Shown here: positions 10,998 to 22,394 of the stretch, piece after piece
Layout: the number at the start of each line of letters is the position of its first letter
How positions within the stretch are numbered: position 1 is the first letter of the stretch
NCBI GenBank assembly: GCA_027625915.1
Contig: JANTQA010000008.1
Location: 11,533,001 to 11,597,000, forward strand
DNA length: 64,000 nucleotides
Reading direction: 5' to 3'
From: Anaeramoeba flamelloides
Lineage: Eukaryota > Metamonada > Anaeramoebidae
The notes under the pieces: model-generated
What the model saw: the letters and a program-made list of their open reading frames with translations, nothing else
Told to the model about the DNA's origin: nothing
The model's database searches: none
Translations under genes and position numbers: made by a program

Positions 10998-12037
10998 AAG
11001 TGAATAAACTTGGTGTTGTCTAAAAAGAGTTTTTACAATTTTAGAGATAAATATAGAGTTACATGTAATTACCCACAATTTGGAAATAGCAAACAAAATA
11101 TAGGGTTTTTATTTTTGAGCTCAAGTACTTTTCAATATAAAACCATTTAGTGAATACCAATACCTTTGTGTGACAAATGATTTTTTTAAATTAAAAAAAA
11201 TTGAAAGATTGGTATTAAGTAGTGAATAAAACCCCAAACAAGATTTTTAATTGTGAATATTAGTTAGTCAGGTATGTAATTTCTTTTATTTACAATCAAA
11301 TCCTTTTTCATAAGAATCAAACTTTGAAAATTATAACTCCTTCTTTTCCTGTTATTTGAATTTTCAATCAAAAAATACTTTCAATTTTTTTCAATTTCCT
11401 TTTATGTAAATGATCCCACAAATTACGACTTACCACTTCAGGACTTGATTTATAAAAGAAAGGAATCAAAAAGGAAATGTAAAATTAACCCCATTTATAA
11501 TTCAAATACCAATATTAGAATGGGAATTAATTCAATTTCAATTGTTGAAAACACAATTCAATCAACCAAAAAAATAAAAATTATCATTTTCTAAACTCTA
11601 GTAAACCTCACTACATAACCTGATATTTTTCAAAAAAAGTTGAGCTATTTATGCTATCAAACAATTAATTGCGTATTCTATAGACACCCTACTTTAATGA
11701 ACTTTCGGTAGGTTCATTCCTGAATTCTTAAAAAATTTGGTTATTTATAATAAAAAGGATTAGATTGAAAAAAAAAGAAATTACACAACAATTTTACTAA
11801 TATTCACAATTGAAAATCTTACCCAGGATAATTTCCATACCCACTATTTTTTTTATGATCGGTACCTCCTCCCTACTATAAACCCAAAGAATTTTTGGAT
11901 TAAAATTATTATTAGTATATTAAAATAATCAGATATTATATTTACTATTATCAAAATTTGAGATAAATAGATGCAAGTCTTTATTTATCTCAAAAATTGT
12001 ATAAAAGCTATTTTTTACAACACCCATATTTACATCA
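10998..12037. repeat. Repeat family B, copy B2, split by element C1
   Basis: The left arm (10998-11215) and right arm (11881-12037) carry the same ordered blocks as B1: GAGTTACAT, GAGCTCAAGTACTTTTCAAT, AAAGATTGGTAT, then CCCAAAGAATTTTTGGATTAA and TATCAAAATTTGAGATAAA. The blocks are interrupted between GATTGGTAT and CCCAAAGA by C1, which is not present in B1. Confidence 0.7.
11218..11878. repeat. Repeat family C, copy C1, inserted inside B2
   Basis: Flanked by TA on both sides (11216-11217 and 11879-11880). The outer ends are AGTAGTGAATAAAA and the complement of TAGTAGGGAGGAGG. Inside each end is an inverted block (AAGATTTTTAATTGTGAAT) and TTACAATCAAATCC. Two further copies lie at 28768-29269 and 45135-45834. 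No ORF. The TA flanks suggest a Tc1/mariner-like target choice (inference). Confidence 0.7.
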
Positions 12038-12807
12038 TCGATGTATAAATAAATACCCTTGAAAATTTATCTTATTTTAAAAAGATAATAGACAATAAAT
12101 CAAAGATTAAATCCAATTGAAGATCAAGAAAACATTTAAATTTTTTATTTTATTTTAAATATTTATTAAATTTCTTGAAATTTAAAAGATCAGATAATAT
12201 CTGAAAAAGAATATTAAGACTAAAAAAAAAAATCAATTTTACGATTTAAAACCAGTTATTTAATAATATAACCAACCTTTTTATTTAAAAATAATTAATT
12301 ATAATTCATTTTCTTTATTTGAAAATCTGTAAAATCAATTGAGAAATAATAAAAGTTATTGCCACTCTTAATCTTTGTGCTATTACTAACAAACTGGAAT
12401 ATTTACGATTGGGTGATTGATTATTGATTAACAATAAGCAAATTAAAAAAAATTTCTTTCTGTTATTAGTTGGATATTTCATCTTTTAAGAAATTATTTT
12501 GGAAGAATTTTAATTCCATTATTTGGCTGTTTTTCTTATATTTTTTTGTTCAATAAAAAGAAAAAAATTATTTGAATTATTCTTTGAACCAAAAAAAAAA
12601 AAAAAATTTTTATTGTATTATTGAACAGAGTCGATTCAACAAAATCACCACCAGTTTTCAATGTGGATTTTTTTTCAATTTAAGAAATTAAAATAGGAAT
12701 GAAGAAATTTTCTCTTAATTTCCCAAATTTTAACAAAAAACCTAGGCACCTAACTAGCATGAAAAAATAAAAGTGAAATAAAAAGCTAGACAAAACTACA
12801 ACATTCC
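12038..12807. other. Intergenic, no gene seen
   Basis: Strongly AT-rich with poly-A/T runs and no ORF. A GATCAAG/TTAAAT-rich stretch follows B2. Confidence 0.55.
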
Positions 12808-14180
12808 TTAAGGGAGTAGCCACGGTAAAGGAAAATTTTTCACTTTTTTGCAATTCTGAAGAGAATCAGAAAATTACATTTTTTACTTTGGTTGTAACTC
12901 TTTGATTTTTATTCTTTAAAGTACTCCATTCATTAAATTTTTTTAATTTTTTTTTAAAAAGTCTTTTAGAAATTGCCACAATAGAATGTTGAGTCGAATT
13001 GCTTAAAATAATGTTTTGAATGTTGAACAACTTATCTTTTATCCTTATCCCAACTTTATATTGTGGAAATTTAATTTTTTTATTTTTTTATTTTTTCATC
13101 ATTTTTGAATTTTTTTAATCATGATTGTATAAAGTTATTAGAAATATTTTTTTTATCAGTGACATTTAAAATTAATGGATTTCGTTTAAAATGAACAACA
13201 ATAATATAATTGAGAGAATCATAATATGAAACATAAATGGGACTTAAATGGCTAGAAGAATTCCAAAAAAAGAATAATTAAGTCAAATTATTACTTGTTA
13301 GGATTTTAAATTGTTGGGTTTAGTGGAATTACAGAAATGAATATGATTATATGTTATCAAAATTTAAACCACAAAATAGCTATAAAGTTTATTCTAATAA
13401 TCTAATATTATCTTCTCCCAAAAAAAAACTAAATCTGGATTCCAAAAATTTGGACACATCTTAAATCAAAAATAGGAAAATAAAAACACAATTTATTATA
13501 TTTTTCCAAACGATATATAAAACCACATTTAAGTAACATAGAATTAAGGTTTTTATAAGTAATCATTTTCATTCAAATTTAAGAAAACAATATAAAACAA
13601 AAAATCAAAACTTGTGTGTCCAAAATAAGGAAACGAGCTGAAATGAAAGAGTTTGAACAAAAAATATATTGGTAGATTTGTTAAAATTACACCAACAATG
13701 GTTGATCGATCAAATGATAAGATACCATGGACTATTTTATGTTGATTTTTCAATTTAAGATACTCAACTGTAACCATCTATCAACCATTGATTAAAAAAA
13801 TTTCAGATCTAATGAAACAGATTTAGTAACTGAAAAAAAGAAAATGAAAACAAAAACAAAAAAGACAAAAAATGAAATAGTTTGTTGAATTAAAATTACT
13901 TCCCAATTGGATGCAAAACACGCTATTTTTATTCTTCCAACTGTTTAAACTGTGTTCAAATTAATGGAATTACGTTTATATTAATAAAAAAAAAATAAAA
14001 ATCATTTTATCAATATATTCTCTTTTTTTTTTTATTGTTAAACATTACTAAAAAAAAAATATCTAATAATTTTTTTTAAAAATTTTTCGAGAATCTACGA
14101 TCACACGCCACTAAAATAAAATGCTCTTATCTCATTTCTCTCAAATTTTTATCATGTCTTATGTTGTAGCTACCCCCTTA
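12808..14180. repeat. Possible composite element H with TTAAGGGRGTAGCYAC ends
   Basis: The left end TTAAGGGAGTAGCCAC (12808 onward) is inverted as GTAGCTACCCCCTTAA near 14165-14180. The interior is AT-rich and contains repeat D2. The ends share only ~16 bp, so this could be coincidence or an old element with short TIRs and TTAA flanks. Confidence 0.35.
13439..13970 (+). repeat. Repeat family D, copy D2 (~530 bp)
   Basis: Opposite in orientation to D1 (6433-6953) and similar along the full length. It begins CCAAAAATTTGGACACATC and ends AACTGTGTTCAAATTAAT. Shared internal blocks include CAGCTGAAATGAAA-like sequence and TTGATCGATCAAATGATAAG. Small frames inside (13553-13777, minus) are repeat-derived. 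Confidence 0.75.
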
Positions 14181-15181
14181 ACCTTTCAGCATTATTCATA
14201 AAGTTTATTCACAATATAATCAAAATTACATAACTATAAATTCATGAGAATATTGTATTTATTGTTTTTAGTATAACCAACTTTTTTAAAAATCTCTAAT
14301 CTAGAAAAAAAGGCGTTTTTTTGGGTAAAAAATTTCAAATAAACGGAAGAATGAATTATAGTTTAATTCAACTTGAAGATATTTGCCTTGACAGATAATA
14401 ACGAAGAGTTTTGAAAACATTGTACTCATCTAATAAAACTGAAACAGAGAAAAAAAACCCCTAATGATAATTATTGGAGACGCCTATGTTTTCCGTCAAG
14501 TACCTAGCTTTTCCAGAATTCAAAAGAATTGAGAAAAATCTTCTATTTAACTCTATTCTTTTAAATTTTGAAAAAACTAATGAGAGTGTTCGTAGAGTGC
14601 CTAGCTTTTCCAAAATTAAAAAGAATAAAGAAAAATCTTTGATTTTACTAAATTCTTTTGAATTTTGGAAAAGCTAATGGCGTTTTTTTTTTTTTACTTT
14701 TTGTAATAAACCGAAAATTTATTAAATTTTCTGTTGTTTTCTAAAATTAAAAAAAACCTAACGGAAATTCAAAAAACAATAATTTTTTCAATTTAAAAGA
14801 ACAAATAATTCCATAATAGTGAAAACAATTTGTGACCCGTTTGAAATATATTTATTAAATTTCCAATGCTTTTAAAATTTATAATTATAACTTTTAACGG
14901 TGAAAAAAAATTTTTTTTATTCCAAATTTTTTACTATTAAATTTGAAAAAAAACTTCATAGAACCTGGAAAATTGAATTTACCAACTTAAATTTTTAAAT
15001 ATCTTGAAAAATGATTTTTGATCCAAGATCTTTTATTAACCAATAGTGTTTATTATAAGTGAAGTTATCAAAATGTCAAAAATTAGCAATGATTAATTTT
15101 TTTTTGAAAAACTTTTTTCATGATAGTGATGATGACACTTCCCAAAACTCTAAAATTGTATTTAGGGTTTTTTATCCTAAC
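14181..15181 (+). repeat. Repeat family A, copy A1 (longest copy, ~1 kb)
   Basis: The left part (14181-14480) matches the complement of 55180-55484, for example AAAGTTTATTCACAATATAA. The centre holds two tandem hairpins of the TTTTCCARAATT type (about 14507-14575 and 14605-14680) and a poly-T hairpin with ATTTAATAAATTTTCGGTTT-like arms (14680-14755). The right part carries CAATAGTGTTTATTATAAG and AAGATCTTTTATTAACC, also present in A2 and A4. It ends GGGTTTTTTATCCTAAC, the inverted left edge of A3. The 67-codon frame at 14474-14677 is hairpin-derived. Confidence 0.75.
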
Positions 15182-15832
15182 AATAATGTATGTAGTATTA
15201 CAACTCAACGGATATCTTTTCGGTAAAAAAAATATTTTTTTTAAAGTTTAAAATAATTTTTGAAAAAAAATTGAAATTAAGTAGATTGTTTGATTTTGTA
15301 TTATTCCAAATATAAGTGGGTTCATTTGTAAAGCGTTATTTTTGCCCATTTCGCCCATTTATAATATGATTTCTATTCTCTTAAATAGAATATTTTTTTT
15401 TTTGAAATAATATAAAGATATATTGGATTTCGAACCTCTTAAAAAGTAGGATGATGGTTCAAACCTATTAAAATAATAACCCTTTTCAAAAAATTAAATT
15501 AAGTTGCAATTACATTTTCCAAATTTTGAGTGCCACCATTTATGAGAAACTGAATTCTTCAAATCATTTCTTTAACTCAAAATTATTTTGATATTTTAAT
15601 AAACAATAAAGTTTCACATATCCTGGTATAACTTATTTTCATACCAATTAAAAAAAAACAGAATTCTAAAAAATGAAAAAAATGATCTGAAAAAATAAAT
15701 AAAAATCATTTATTCATTAATGTTATCTGTATAATTGATACAATAACATATTTTTTATTTGGTTTTATTTTTAATTCTTGACGATAGTACCCCCCCAGTT
15801 GGTAAATTTTTGAGAAATAATAGTATTTTTTA
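15182..15832. other. Intergenic, no gene seen
   Basis: AT-rich, with a C-run (ACCCCCCCAG) at about 15790. No ORF or repeat recognised. Confidence 0.5.
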
Positions 15833-16117
15833 TTAATAAAGAATTCTTAAAATAAATTTAAAAACACTTTTTTCATTTAATTCGTCTAATTCTATTTTTT
15901 TCTTTTTTTTTTTTGAGGTTAAATCTTTTTTAACCTTTTTTTGATTCCGAAAATTCAAACACTTTATTTTATTTTTTGAAATAATATTATTATTTTGTTT
16001 TTTGATTAAAATATTTGAAAAAAGAAATTTGAAAGAAAATTTGTAAAAAATAGTTTGTAAAATAAAAATAAATAGCAACGGGACGAGAAATTCAAAGTTA
16101 TTTATGTTTGAATTCAT
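15833..16117 (-). CDS. Hypothetical small protein, possible membrane anchor (weak)
   Basis: A 94-codon frame with ATG. One hydrophobic segment lies near the N-terminus (FLVPLLFIFILQTIFYKF, ~10-27), followed by a lysine-rich, hydrophilic C-terminal part ending in IELDELNEKSVFKFIL. I do not recognise it. It sits alone between repeats, and the base composition is close to intergenic, so it may not be expressed. It is listed because it is one of the few isolated frames not explained by a repeat. Confidence 0.25.
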   Translation of the reverse strand: MNSNINNFEFLVPLLFIFILQTIFYKFSFKFLFSNILIKKQNNNIISKNKIKCLNFRNQKKVKKDLTSKKKKKKIELDELNEKSVFKFILRILY

Positions 16118-16600
16118 ACAAATTATAGAATTTAAAGAAAAAAATAATTAAAAAATACGCTTTTATCAAAATTTTTCTTTTTTTGATTTTTAGTTTCAAA
16201 AAATTATTTTAAGAGAAGTTTAATCTTTCATATTTATTCTACTAAATGAAAATATTTATTTCAAATACACACCATTTGTGTCACTTTTTTTTTGATTTAC
16301 TATTGGATTAATTTCACTTATTTGTATAAACACATTTCTAGATCCAAAACCCAATTTAATCAAACCAAAAATTTAATCAAAAAAAAAAAAATTGTTCCAA
16401 AAATCGAAAAATGGAAGATTCAACCCTGGATTACTTTGTTTCTTTTCACAAATAGATTAGCAAATGATGTTTAGTTAGTAATTTTCCAATATCTGATTTC
16501 ACTCAAAAAATAAAAAAAAACCTTTGGGTAATATTTAAACAAGTAAAATTATTCAAAATTGTAAAATGTACTTACCCCCTTAAAATTTAGTTTGATTTTT
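16118..16600. other. Intergenic, no gene seen
   Basis: AT-rich. A 60-codon frame at 16292-16474 has no supporting feature. Confidence 0.5.
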
Positions 16601-16800
16601 TACAGCATGTTTCACTTTTAAGGTACAAACTTTCAACGAAATTTAAGGCAGAATAAAAATCTCAAATTAAAGCACAAAATTCAAATTTTAGTAAAAATAA
16701 ATTGTAAAAAAAAAATTACAAATTTTGTGCCTTAATTGGAGATTTTTGTGTGCCTTAAATTTCGTTGAAAGTTTGTGCCTTAAAAGTGAAACCGACTGTA
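16601..16800. repeat. M1 palindromic MITE, copy 1
   Basis: TA-flanked ~200 bp palindrome. The left arm starts TACAGCATGTTTCACTTT and the right arm ends AAAAGTGAAACCGACTGTA. Each arm has three boxes related to AAGGCACAAA spaced by ~23-25 bp. The centre is an A/T-rich spacer with a poly-A run. The left outer end is slightly diverged. Confidence 0.9.
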
Positions 16801-17732
16801 GTAATTAGATTTTTACTCTGTTTATCAATTTCAAGACACCAGATAATTTTTTAATTGAATTTTCTATTAAATTTACTAGGAGATTTTTTTAGAGTTTATT
16901 ATTCCCTCAATTCATTTTATCTTTCCAAGAAGGAGATTTAAATTTGTAATTTACTTTTTATGTGTCTGATATTTTGAAAAGTCATCATTTATGCGGAATG
17001 AAGAAACCCAAATTAAATGAATATTCCAGAATTGAAAATTATATTTAGTACCAACCATTATATATAATTTTTATTTAATATTTTTTTATTATTCAGATAC
17101 TGATTTTTCATACTGATAAATTCAAATAAATCTCTGAAAATTTTTTAGTTCTCTATCCATTTTTGAAATTATTTTCCACTTATTTTGAAGAAAGCATTCT
17201 CTTGATTTAAATGCTAAGAAAAATTTTTAAAATTGGTTTGATTTCCAAAGATTCTTTCTCTTGAGTTGTTTTCAAAGTTAAGCAATTAGATTACAAAAAT
17301 GGAAATTGATCTTGAAATTTTATTCAATTTATTTGAATTTATCAGTAATTATTGTAAGACTCTAAAAAAAAGGAAAATCAAAGAAAAATGTCATTGGAAA
17401 CAACAATTAAGATCAATTCGAATTGAATAGAATATTGAAGAATAGAAATATTAAATAAGATGAGAAATTTACCCCTTTTCAATCTGAAATTTCAGTCGAT
17501 CAAATACGGGTAAAATTATCAAAGAAACTTTATTTCTCCTTTAAAACCAAACATTAATGGTCCCAAAAATATTAATATTACTAAATCTGAGCTAATGTAA
17601 TAATAATAACAATACAACTCAGAGGGTGGATATAATTTTGATACAAAAAGATTTAAAACCTGCTTTTTTTCAAAAGAAAACAGATAAATAATTATTTATT
17701 TTTTTGTTTTTTCTTTTTCAAATACTTTTTAA
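16801..17732. other. Intergenic upstream of the RRM gene
   Basis: AT-rich with no gene seen. A T-rich tract directly precedes the ATG of the RRM gene. Confidence 0.5.
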
Positions 17733-18458
17733 ATGTCTGACGATCGAAACAGATCAAGATATACCTATAGCACTTCAGAAAATTCTTACAAAAATGATAG
17801 AAGAACACACACCATGAACAAGTATTCCCATTCACGCAACGAAGAATCTTATCCAAGAGAACGACGATCAAATGGTGGAATGTTAAGATCTAAAGAAACC
17901 TTTTCTTTGGAATTGCGAAACATCCCTGACGAAATGTATGACGTGACCGTTTTAGCAAAAATCGGATCAGTCTATGGGAAGCTATTAAAAGTTCATTTGA
18001 ATTTGAACGGAACAGCTTGGTTAAAATATGAAAAATACGAAGAGACAAAATTAGCTTATGATTTACTGTCACCAAAAATAAAAAAATTTGGTGCATCAGT
18101 AAGATGGCCATATAGACCAGAACAATATCAAATACCTGAAAACCGTGAAAAAGAGCGAAGAAGAGACAGAGACAGAGACAGAGAAAGAGAAAGAGAAAGA
18201 GAAAGAGAAAGAGACAGAGAAAGAAATTCAAGAAAAAGAGAAGAAAAAAGATCAAAAAGAAAAAAAAGTAGAGAAAAAGAAGAAGAAAAAGAAAAAAAAG
18301 AAAAAGAAAAATCACGACACCACTCTTCAAGACATTCATCCAAATCTTTCCACTCCTCAAGTCATCGAAAAAGAGAAGAAAGAAGTGATGGAAGTGATTC
18401 AGATTCGGATCAATATTCACACAAAAAAAAAAATAGACATGCTTTAAAAAAAAAATAA
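17733..18458 (+). CDS. RRM protein with RE/RD-rich tail (RBM26/27-like RRM)
   Basis: A 241-aa, probably nuclear RNA-binding protein. Residues 57-127 form one RRM: the RNP2-like strand is SLELRNIP, RNP1 is reduced to NGTAWLKYEKYEET, and the domain closes with ASVRWPYRPE. Among families I know this order is closest to the RRM of RBM26/RBM27, which act in nuclear RNA decay; the assignment is by eye. The N-terminus (1-50) is rich in R, S and N. Residues 137-220 are RD/RE and K/E repeats, then HSSRHSSKSFHSSSHRK, typical of SR-like splicing and RNA-processing proteins. No zinc finger or PWI domain is seen, so it is shorter than RBM26. The start is the first ATG after a T-rich leader. The purine-rich tail opens other frames on both strands; those are artefacts. 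Confidence 0.8.
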   Translation: MSDDRNRSRYTYSTSENSYKNDRRTHTMNKYSHSRNEESYPRERRSNGGMLRSKETFSLELRNIPDEMYDVTVLAKIGSVYGKLLKVHLNLNGTAWLKYEKYEETKLAYDLLSPKIKKFGASVRWPYRPEQYQIPENREKERRRDRDRDRERERERERERDRERNSRKREEKRSKRKKSREKEEEKEKKEKEKSRHHSSRHSSKSFHSSSHRKREERSDGSDSDSDQYSHKKKNRHALKKK

Positions 18459-19169
18459 TTCTTCTTTAACGATGTCTTTGTCCTACAATATTTTTTTTTA
18501 AAAAAAAAAACTCTTTGAAATTGGTATCGCTCCATTCTTTAATCCTTTTTAGTAATCAAAATAAAAAAAAAAACAAGAAAAAAATACTCTTTTATTCGAA
18601 AAGTAACAGAAATCACAATTTTAACTTTTTAGAAAAGACACCTCCAAAAACAAAACACCTTTTAATCTTCTATTATAAATATATTGATCTTTCTGAAATA
18701 TTTCAAAATTGTGAAGGCTATTTATTGCAAAATAAAAGGAACAGAATTTTCATTGAGCGTTCTTTATGATAAAAAAACAAAATGAATTCAATAAATCATC
18801 AAACAACCCAATTCTCAAATGGTAATAATAATAGAACTGATCTCCAGAATTCAATATTGTACATTTGACTTTGATCCTTTCCAATTTTTGGGGAAAGCTG
18901 AATGAAAATTTTGTTCAATTCATATTTCAGCTTATACATCCATTTTCAAAAAGTTGGTACTTTTAAAACTATTTTTATTGTTTTTTTTTTAAAAAATGTG
19001 GGGACTTTGACTTTTTGAAAACTTATAACAAGTTTTCTATCTTTAAAAAAGTTAAGACCTTTTCAGAATTAAAACTTTTTGAAAAGTTTTCTGTAAAAAA
19101 AAGGGGGTGACCAAATTTTAAATGTGGGAGTGGGAAAATTGTGAAGGAAAGCACTTTTTTTAAATGAAA
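18459..19169. other. Intergenic downstream of the RRM gene
   Basis: 3' flank. A frame at 18515-18769 (84 codons) is AT-rich and not convincing. From ~18950 the sequence is made of AAAAGTTTT-type short inverted repeats. Confidence 0.45.
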
Positions 19170-19290
19170 AAAATCACCTTTTTTTAAAAATAGGCCACAC
19201 TTTATTAAAATCGAAAACTTTATAAAAAGTTTTAATTCTAACAATCTCATAAAAAAAAAAAAAAAGTAGTTACTTTTTTAAAATAGCTGT
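19170..19290. repeat. Repeat family J, copy 1
   Basis: Matches 31268-31382 in the same orientation with shared blocks CACCTTTTTTTAAAAATA, AAAAAGTTTTAATTCT and AATCTCATAAAAAAAA. Function unknown. A minus-strand frame across it (19023-19250) is repeat-derived. Confidence 0.5.
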
Positions 19291-19403
19291 AGTATTTTCT
19301 CAAGAAATAATTTATAAATTAATTATTTTCTTTCCATTTCAACTAGAAAAAAAATAAAACAAATAAAAATGAAAAATTAAGGGATTAATAAATCTCTTAT
19401 TTA

Positions 19404-19862
19404 CTGTTGAGAGAAAAATGTTCGACAGAGAAAAATAGTTGGACAGCAATTTTAATTGGGAACATTACTGGAAATGATTTTTAATTTCATTCATTTGTGA
19501 AATAACTAAAGAAAATAACAATAATCTACTAATTAAAATAATGATTTATGTAATTCTTCTTTTTCAAAACCTTATCTCTTCTAATCTAAAGCATGTTTAA
19601 AAATTACCATTTTCAGAATTAATAGTAAACTTTACTAAAACTTGGATTTTTGTTAAAATAGCATGATATACTTTTAGTTATGAACCATTCAAATGAGTAT
19701 TCTACACAAACCACAGATTAATGAACTTGTAACACATTTAAATCTGGATTTATATAAAATTCTCCCTGTTTTCAATAGGATTTGATTTTCAATTTTACTC
19801 ATGTTCCCAATTAAAAATGGTGTCTAACCATTTTTCTCTGTCAAACATTTTTCTCTCAACAG
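19404..19862. repeat. Repeat family F: TIR element with 7-bp flanking repeat
   Basis: ~63 bp inverted ends: the left begins CTGTTGAGAGAAAAATG and contains GACAGAGAAAAA, and the right ends CATTTTTCTCTCAACAG. TTATTTA lies directly outside both ends (19397-19403 and 19863-19869), so it looks like a target-site duplication. The 459-bp interior has no ORF. Only one copy is in the window. Confidence 0.75.
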
Positions 19863-19869
19863 TTATTTA

Positions 19870-22394
19870 TTTTTCCAAAGGACACCAGAGCGCTTATTTT
19901 CATAAAGATTCAATTCAAATTTATGAACAACCTACTTACAAAATCAACTTTCGGGAAATGAATTATCAATTTTAAAAAAATGATTTGTAATTAAAATTAA
20001 TTACTAATAACAAGATCTGATCTTTTTTTAATTGTTTTTTATTGTTGAAGAGGGGTGATCCAACAAAATTACCCCCTTTTTATCTATAACCCTAAATTTA
20101 TTGAGATTTTTTATAATAGCTATAATGTGGACAAGGTTAGAACACTTAGAATAGCTTTTCTTTTTTTTTTTTAAAAAAATTTTATAATCATAGAGAAGAT
20201 AAAGTGAAAGAAAAACACCAAATAAAAGAGAGTAAAAAAAAAAGAAAAAACTTTTAAAGTTTTTTTTTATATTATGAATGTTGAATGGGCTCGTGGTTGT
20301 CTCATTCTATGGTCAAAATTTCTGGATCACAACTATAATTTGATTTTTTTTGCAAGAGGTCTAAATATTTGACCAACTTTAGATTAACTAAAATACGCTG
20401 TTGAATCAGGATTTAATTAAGAAACTTATTAGTAATGGTACATTTATAAAGCGATGGGTTTTTGAGAACAGGAATTCGGTTTTGAATGAATCTTTTTGTT
20501 GTTTTGCCTTTTTTTATTTATTTATTTTTATTATTAATATTGTAAATATATAGCTACCCAAATTAGGTTTTTGCAAAACCCAAGGTTATGATATCAATAT
20601 AATAATATGAAACTAGTCGGAATACCAATTAGATAGAAAAACATGTAAATATTTTTATTTGGATCTTTTGGGGGAAGAAAAAAAAAGAAAAAGAAAATTT
20701 TGTCAAACATTTTTATTTTTATTAAATCATGCTTTTAATAATTTCTGATAATTTATCTGAACAAATAAACCTGAAACTTTAATCTTATTTTTCAAAATAG
20801 AATACCAATAAATCAAAATTTGATAGAAAAAAAGCTAAGCAACTATAGATCTTTTTTATTTTTGATTCCAATCATTTAATAAATTTCTTGGATTTAATAG
20901 ATTAAGTAATATTCTTCTCCAATTATACAGAGTATAAATAATGAAATTCAATTCTTAAATAAGTAAAGGTCGTTTGAGAATATTTATCATTAGTTTTATT
21001 AACATTATTAATTGAAATATTTTTCCCATTTTTAAAAAAAGCATTAAATAAATTGACAAGAATATTAAAATCTATTGATACTTTTAATTTTAAAAGTTAC
21101 TTAGGGTAATAAATAATTAAGATTGTTTTATTAATTATTATTTAGAAATAATCGAATTAAATAGTAATTATTCCAGTTTCTAGTTGAATTTCAATAACTT
21201 TTTGAAAAAAATTTTTTGTGAATATTTTTAATTGATGGGTTTGTTTTTTTTTTTCATTTTTTTTTTGATAAATTAATTAAAAAATCGATTATAAATCTGT
21301 GTCTAATATTGAAATAATTTTTTTTCCAGTTTAAGATAATTATTTTATTTATTTTTTTTTTAATTAAATATATTTTTTGTCATGTATTATCTTAAACTAT
21401 TCTGGTATTATTTTTATACATTTATAAAATAAATATAAAGATTTCTTTCTTAAAAATAATATTAAAAATAAAATTCAAATACAGAGATAATATTCTGAAT
21501 TTTGAACTTTTTGAAATGAAAAAAAAAAAAAAAAATGAATCAAATATTTTAAAACAATAATTACTTTCTGGAAATTGTCTTGAAAGAACACCCTGTGATT
21601 GTTTTAACCATGTTTTTTACTAGATTTTACAATTTCAAGATATAATTTTTTTTTTTTTAAATTAAATTAACAACAATATTACTTATGTTACTAACATATT
21701 AAAGTTTATCTAAAATAACACCCCAATATTTTGATAATTTCTACCCCCGTATTTTATATAAATTTGATATCCTAAATTGATTACTATAAATGAAATAACA
21801 AAATTTTAATCAAAATCAATTAAATTGAAAAATAATAATAATTTATGAAATTATTATTCAATTGGAATTTAAACCCAATAATAATAAACCAGAAATACTA
21901 AAGATATTTGATTAAACATTTGGGGATTTATTTTTAGGGAACCTTCACATTTAGAATATAATATAAAAAAAGGTAAAAGAAACATATAACATTTTTTTTA
22001 ATAATAATTTACTTATTAATAATCTCAAAATTCGATTATTAAAATAATTTATCTTAAACAAATTGGCATATGTATTTGAAATATATAAAAGAAAAAAAAA
22101 AAAACTAAAAATTTTTGAATTCTTGGATTAATATATGTCTTATTGGAATATTCAAATTAATTTAAAAATACCAATTCTTATTTATAAAGAATGATTTAAA
22201 TTTGAAAAATATAATAATTTCAAAAAATTCAAAGAAATTTAAATTCAAAAATGAATTAGAAAAAAGATATCCACCTTATCTAAATAAATTAATAAAATTA
22301 AAACAAAAAATAAACAAAGAAATTAATTGGAATTCAAAAAACGAAGAACTTAAAATTTAATTTGAAATTCTACTGATTAGAAGTTATTGAATTC
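19870..22394. other. Long intergenic stretch with possible coding relics
   Basis: AT-rich. At 20275-20373 (+) a frame from ATG reads MNVEWARGCLILWSKF and then stops, and 20430-20553 reads SNGTFIKRWVFENRNS. Base composition there is richer than around it. I recognise neither; they could be relics of a transposon gene. The rest (20600-22390) shows no gene. Confidence 0.35.

Noticed and set aside
14474-14677. 67-codon ORF starting METPMFSVKYLAF
   Set aside because: Lies on the A1 hairpins; the sequence is the repeat module, not a gene.
17890-18420. Long minus-strand and alternative plus-strand ORFs over the RRM gene
   Set aside because: Shadows produced by the purine-rich tail; only the RRM frame has a domain.
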